DNA of 7,651 nt, taken from positions 1-7,651 of the forward strand of contig JBKHDX010000221.1 of assembly GCA_046541115.1 (NCBI GenBank), read 5' to 3'. A model generated the notes under the pieces. That model worked only from the letters and a program-made list of their open reading frames with translations, was not told where the DNA came from and did no database searches. Origin of the DNA: Jaaginema sp046541115. GTDB taxonomy: Bacteria; Cyanobacteriota; Cyanobacteriia; Cyanobacteriales; Spirulinaceae. Positions 5,850-7,651 of the stretch are shown here, piece after piece. Position 1 is the stretch's first letter, and each line of letters opens with the position of its first letter. A program made the position numbers and the translations under genes.

Positions 5850-6749
5850 ACCCTGATTCACGGCGATCGCGGTATCGTTAAGCAATTTAATCCAAGGAAT
5901 CACACCACCAGAGGCGTTGACTTTTCCCATCACCCAGCTACCGGTGGCGCGAATGCGAGAAACATTCACCCCCACACCGCCGCCATTTTTAGAAATGCGG
6001 GCGGTGTTGGTCAATTCGCCGTAAATGGACTCTAAGTTGTCTTCCATGGCGGTAATGAAGCAGGAAGACAGAGAACCTTTGGGAACGCGCAAATTCGCCA
6101 AAATCGGCGTTGCCAGGGAAATTTTACGGGACGCGATCGCTTCATAAAACTTTCTTGCCCAAAATAAGCGTTTCTGGGGGTTCTCAGGGATAGCCAGTAG
6201 CAAGGCACAGGTTAACAGGGCTTCCTGGGGCAATTCGTTGTCGAGGAGGTAACGTTTCGAGAGGAGTACCGCCCCAGCATAATCGTAATCTAAATCCCAA
6301 TCGGCATTAATCCAAGTTCCTGCTTCTGTGAGTTCTGCTTCGCTATAGGTGAGAATATTGCGGTCATATTGATTTTCTGCGACTTTAGCTTGGACAGTAC
6401 GACAATAATCGCTGTACTGATAGCCGCGATGGACTTGAGTATCTTTCCACAAACTCCAAACGTGCAGCCTTCCTGCTACATAGCGCCAATCCGGTTCTTC
6501 GGGAGAACACATTTGTAGGGCGCAGTCGATGAGGTTGTCTTGGATTTCGCGAGTGGTTACGCCGTTACGGAGTCGGGTTGTCAGGGCTGCTTCTAGGGCG
6601 ATCGCGTTCGCTTCTAGTCCTTCACAAGCCCAATGGACAACCTTGCGGATTTTGGTAACATCTAAAGGCGCAGTTTGTCCATCCCGTCGAATGACGTGAA
6701 TATTTTGGCGATTGGTTGTAGGGGTTGACTGAGGGATCGTTTGTGGCAT
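5850..6749 (-). CDS. nrdA: Ribonucleotide reductase class I large subunit, exon 1 (N-terminal part)
   Basis: Codons 1-300 of NrdA, the alpha subunit that reduces ribonucleoside diphosphates to deoxy forms. An N-terminal ATP-cone (about residues 17-105, beginning IHVIRRDGQTAPLDV) is the usual allosteric activity site responding to ATP/dATP. It is followed by the all-alpha N-domain and the start of the barrel. LSSCFITAMEDNLESIY holds C230, equivalent to C225 of E. coli and one of the redox-active pair with C475. KNGGGVGVNVSRIRATGS is a conserved large-subunit loop. The exon ends VNQG at the 5' splice site. I prefer ATG 6749 to the in-frame GTG at 6788 (13 codons longer), because that GTG is buried in a long hairpin; neither has a good Shine-Dalgarno sequence. 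Spliced NrdA is 764 aa. Confidence 0.92.
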
Positions 6750-6787
6750 AGAGACATACGAATAGCGTTTAACGACGGCAATTTCCA

Positions 6788-6843
6788 CGCTACATCTAGT
6801 AGGAAAAGCGGCATTTAGCCCCCCTTTTCCACTAGCTGTAGCG
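6788..6843 (-). promoter_or_regulatory. Long imperfect hairpin in the nrdA leader
   Basis: On the minus strand CGCTACA-G-CTAGT-GGAAAAG (6843-6824) pairs with CTTTTCC-T-ACTAG-A-TGTAGCG (6808-6788). That gives about 19 base pairs, broken only by one bulge and one G-A mismatch, around a 15-nt loop that can form an extra GGC/GCC stem. It lies between the proposed promoter and ATG 6749. It could be a regulatory leader structure or a palindromic repeat element. There is no T tract after it, so it is not a standard terminator. Confidence 0.7.
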
Positions 6844-6869
6844 CTTTATGGAATTATTGCTAACTAACT

Positions 6870-6898
6870 ACTTTACTGTATTTGTCTATAGCGGTCAA
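6870..6898 (-). promoter_or_regulatory. Probable sigma-70-type promoter for nrdA
   Basis: TTGACC (6898-6893) and TAAAGT (6875-6870) are separated by exactly 17 bp on the minus strand, matching the consensus at 5 of 6 and 4 of 6 positions. Transcription would begin near 6862 and give a leader of about 110 nt containing the long hairpin. I saw no clear NrdR box. Confidence 0.45.
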
Positions 6899-6967
6899 AG
6901 CTAGAAAAAACCGGGAAAATAAGCTATATTAGGGCGCGGAATTTTGCTAAAATTTTTGGATTCGAGT

Positions 6968-6997
6968 TTGCGGGCGATCGCGGGGTTTTAGTATAAA
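6968..6997 (+). promoter_or_regulatory. Possible promoter for the DUF4346-like gene
   Basis: TTGCGG (6968-6973) and TATAAA (6992-6997) are 18 bp apart on the plus strand, about 100 bp upstream of ATG 7104. The spacer contains a HIP1 octamer. The match is moderate and the region is AT-rich, so this could be chance. Confidence 0.3.
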
Positions 6998-7021
6998 GCA
7001 ATACAGCAAAATTGAGGCGTA

Positions 7022-7043
7022 AGAGAAAAGCCCCCCAGGGGGC
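7022..7043 (-). terminator. Terminator-like hairpin facing nrdA
   Basis: On the minus strand GCCCC...GGGGC (7043-7039 with 7034-7030) forms a short GC-only stem, followed by TTTTCTCT (7029-7022). No gene on the minus strand ends here, so it may block antisense transcription from reading into the nrdA promoter. The stem is only 5-6 bp, which keeps confidence moderate. Confidence 0.45.
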
Positions 7044-7103
7044 AACAGTCGTGAAACTATGTGTTAGATTAGTTAATTCAAATACAGATTTTGTTGTTTT
7101 CTT

Positions 7104-7487
7104 ATGCCAGTTGTTGCCCAAGACCTCACCGCTTTAGACGATCAACTGTCCCAACGGTTCATCGAACTCGATCCGATGGGATACTTCATCATCTACATCG
7201 ATCGCGATCGCGGTTTGATTTGCGCTGAACACTACACCAACAACATCAACGAGAAAGGGTTAGCCGTCGATCCTGAAACCGGAGAACCCTTCCCCTGCGA
7301 CCAAAAGCTCGAACGCAAGCCTACCGCGACGTTTACAGGCAGAACCGCCAAAGAAATCGGCATTAAAATTACCGAAGAAACCAAGCCCTGTCCCCTCAGC
7401 AGTTTTGACCATGCTTTGTATCTCGGTCGCGAGTTTGTCAAAGCGGAAATGGCTTTGGTCGGGGACAGCGATTACATTCAAGATTAG
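7104..7487 (+). CDS. DUF4346-like cyanobacterial protein of unknown function
   Basis: A 127-aa soluble protein resembling the short cyanobacterial DUF4346 family. Recognisable conserved parts are DPMGYFIIYIDRDRGLICAE (about 23-42), NEKGLAVDPETGEP (49-62), FTGRTAKEIGIKI (77-89), and the C-terminal DHALYLGREFVKAEMAL (about 102-118) ending in DYIQD. No signal peptide, membrane segment or catalytic motif is visible. The family's role is not known to me; related domains occur in proteins of pterin metabolism, but I would not infer function from that. It is transcribed divergently from nrdA with 354 bp between the two starts. ATG 7104 is the first methionine and fits the family's usual start; no Shine-Dalgarno sequence is seen. 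Confidence 0.75.
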   Translation: MPVVAQDLTALDDQLSQRFIELDPMGYFIIYIDRDRGLICAEHYTNNINEKGLAVDPETGEPFPCDQKLERKPTATFTGRTAKEIGIKITEETKPCPLSSFDHALYLGREFVKAEMALVGDSDYIQD

Positions 7488-7552
7488 TTAGTCCTTTGTC
7501 ATTGGTCATTCGTAACCAGTTAAACTGACTCGAATTTTGTCAAACTCTGTAG

Positions 7553-7571
7553 GGGTGAGGTTTCCTCGCCC
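7553..7571. repeat. Short palindromic intergenic repeat
   Basis: GGGTGAGG-TTT-CCTCGCCC forms an 8-bp stem with one G-T wobble, preceded by TGTAGG and followed by AATTTTG. From memory, TAGGGGCGAGGTTTCCTCGCCC-type elements recur between genes in many cyanobacterial genomes. Here it could also act as the terminator of the DUF4346-like gene, 66 bp downstream of its stop. Confidence 0.6.
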
Positions 7572-7599
7572 AATTTTGTGTCAATGTAATGACAAAAGC

Positions 7600-7651
7600 T
7601 GTAGGTTGGGTAGAACGAAGTGAAACCCAACAAAGCGTAAGCTTGGACGGG
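7600..7651. repeat. Dispersed palindromic repeat, cut by window edge
   Basis: GTTGGGT (7605-7611) pairs with ACCCAAC (7625-7631) around a 13-nt loop (AGAACGAAGTGAA). The form TAGGTTGGGT-GAACGAAGTGAAACCCAACA followed by AAGCG is a familiar dispersed intergenic repeat in bacteria, including cyanobacteria. The sequence runs to the window end, so the full element cannot be delimited. No coding potential is seen in 7488-7651. Confidence 0.55.

Noticed and set aside
6750..6788. GTG 6788 as the nrdA start
   Set aside because: It adds 13 residues not needed for the ATP-cone, has no Shine-Dalgarno sequence, and its first base is paired in the leader hairpin. It remains possible, so it is noted under exon 1.
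7232..7481. Minus-strand frames antisense to the DUF4346-like gene
   Set aside because: Their sequences look like reverse-frame translations of a conserved gene and match no family I know.
7488..7651. CRISPR array or insertion sequence end at the right edge
   Set aside because: There is only one copy of each palindrome, with no regular spacing and no transposase; they fit dispersed intergenic repeats.

Overview
This is a chromosomal segment from a cyanobacterium. The palindrome GCGATCGC (HIP1, the cyanobacterial signature octamer) occurs about eleven times in 7.65 kb. The protein families are also typical of cyanobacteria: a CpcT/CpeT-like protein, a MEKHLA-domain protein and a DUF4346-like protein. 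Genus cannot be fixed from the sequence; a filamentous species is only a guess.

Layout. Positions 1-659 (minus) hold an almost complete cation-dependent O-methyltransferase that runs off the left edge. A 350-bp AT-rich spacer with a long direct repeat follows. Positions 1011-2089 (plus) hold a two-gene unit, a MEKHLA protein overlapping by ATGA a CpcT/CpeT-like protein that carries a signal peptide. It ends in a strong hairpin terminator at 2088-2120, shared with the convergent nrdB. Positions 2127-6749 (minus) hold nrdA followed by nrdB, the large and small subunits of a class I ribonucleotide reductase. A DUF4346-like gene (7104-7487, plus) is divergent from nrdA, and the right end is made of short palindromic intergenic repeats.

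The striking part is that neither nrd gene is continuous. nrdA is cut into three exons (300, 29 and 435 codons) and nrdB into two (229 and 128 codons plus stop). The three gaps (309, 375 and 367 nt) each have the core of a self-splicing group I intron: a U-G wobble P1 at the 5' splice site, P10 with the 3' exon, P4/P5/P6, a perfect GACTA/TAGTC P7, P8, and a terminal G. Removing them rejoins the reading frames as NQG-GRR, ENG-DQR and INR-DEL. All RNR catalytic and metal-binding residues are then present: in NrdA C230, N457/C459/E461, C475 and the tyrosine pair 742-743; in NrdB D100, E130, H133, Y137, E197, E231 and H234. Splicing would therefore be needed for dNTP synthesis from this locus.

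The three introns are related to one another. They share a three-hairpin 3' domain with a GNRA loop and a GTAGCGA loop whose stems differ in sequence but keep pairing. Introns 2 and 3 sit in near-identical targets (AACGGT^GATCA and AACCGT^GATGA). The nrdB intron keeps, inside its P6 loop, a 28-codon relic of the DNA-binding tail of a homing endonuclease. The nrdA leader also carries a long imperfect hairpin between a plausible promoter and the start codon.
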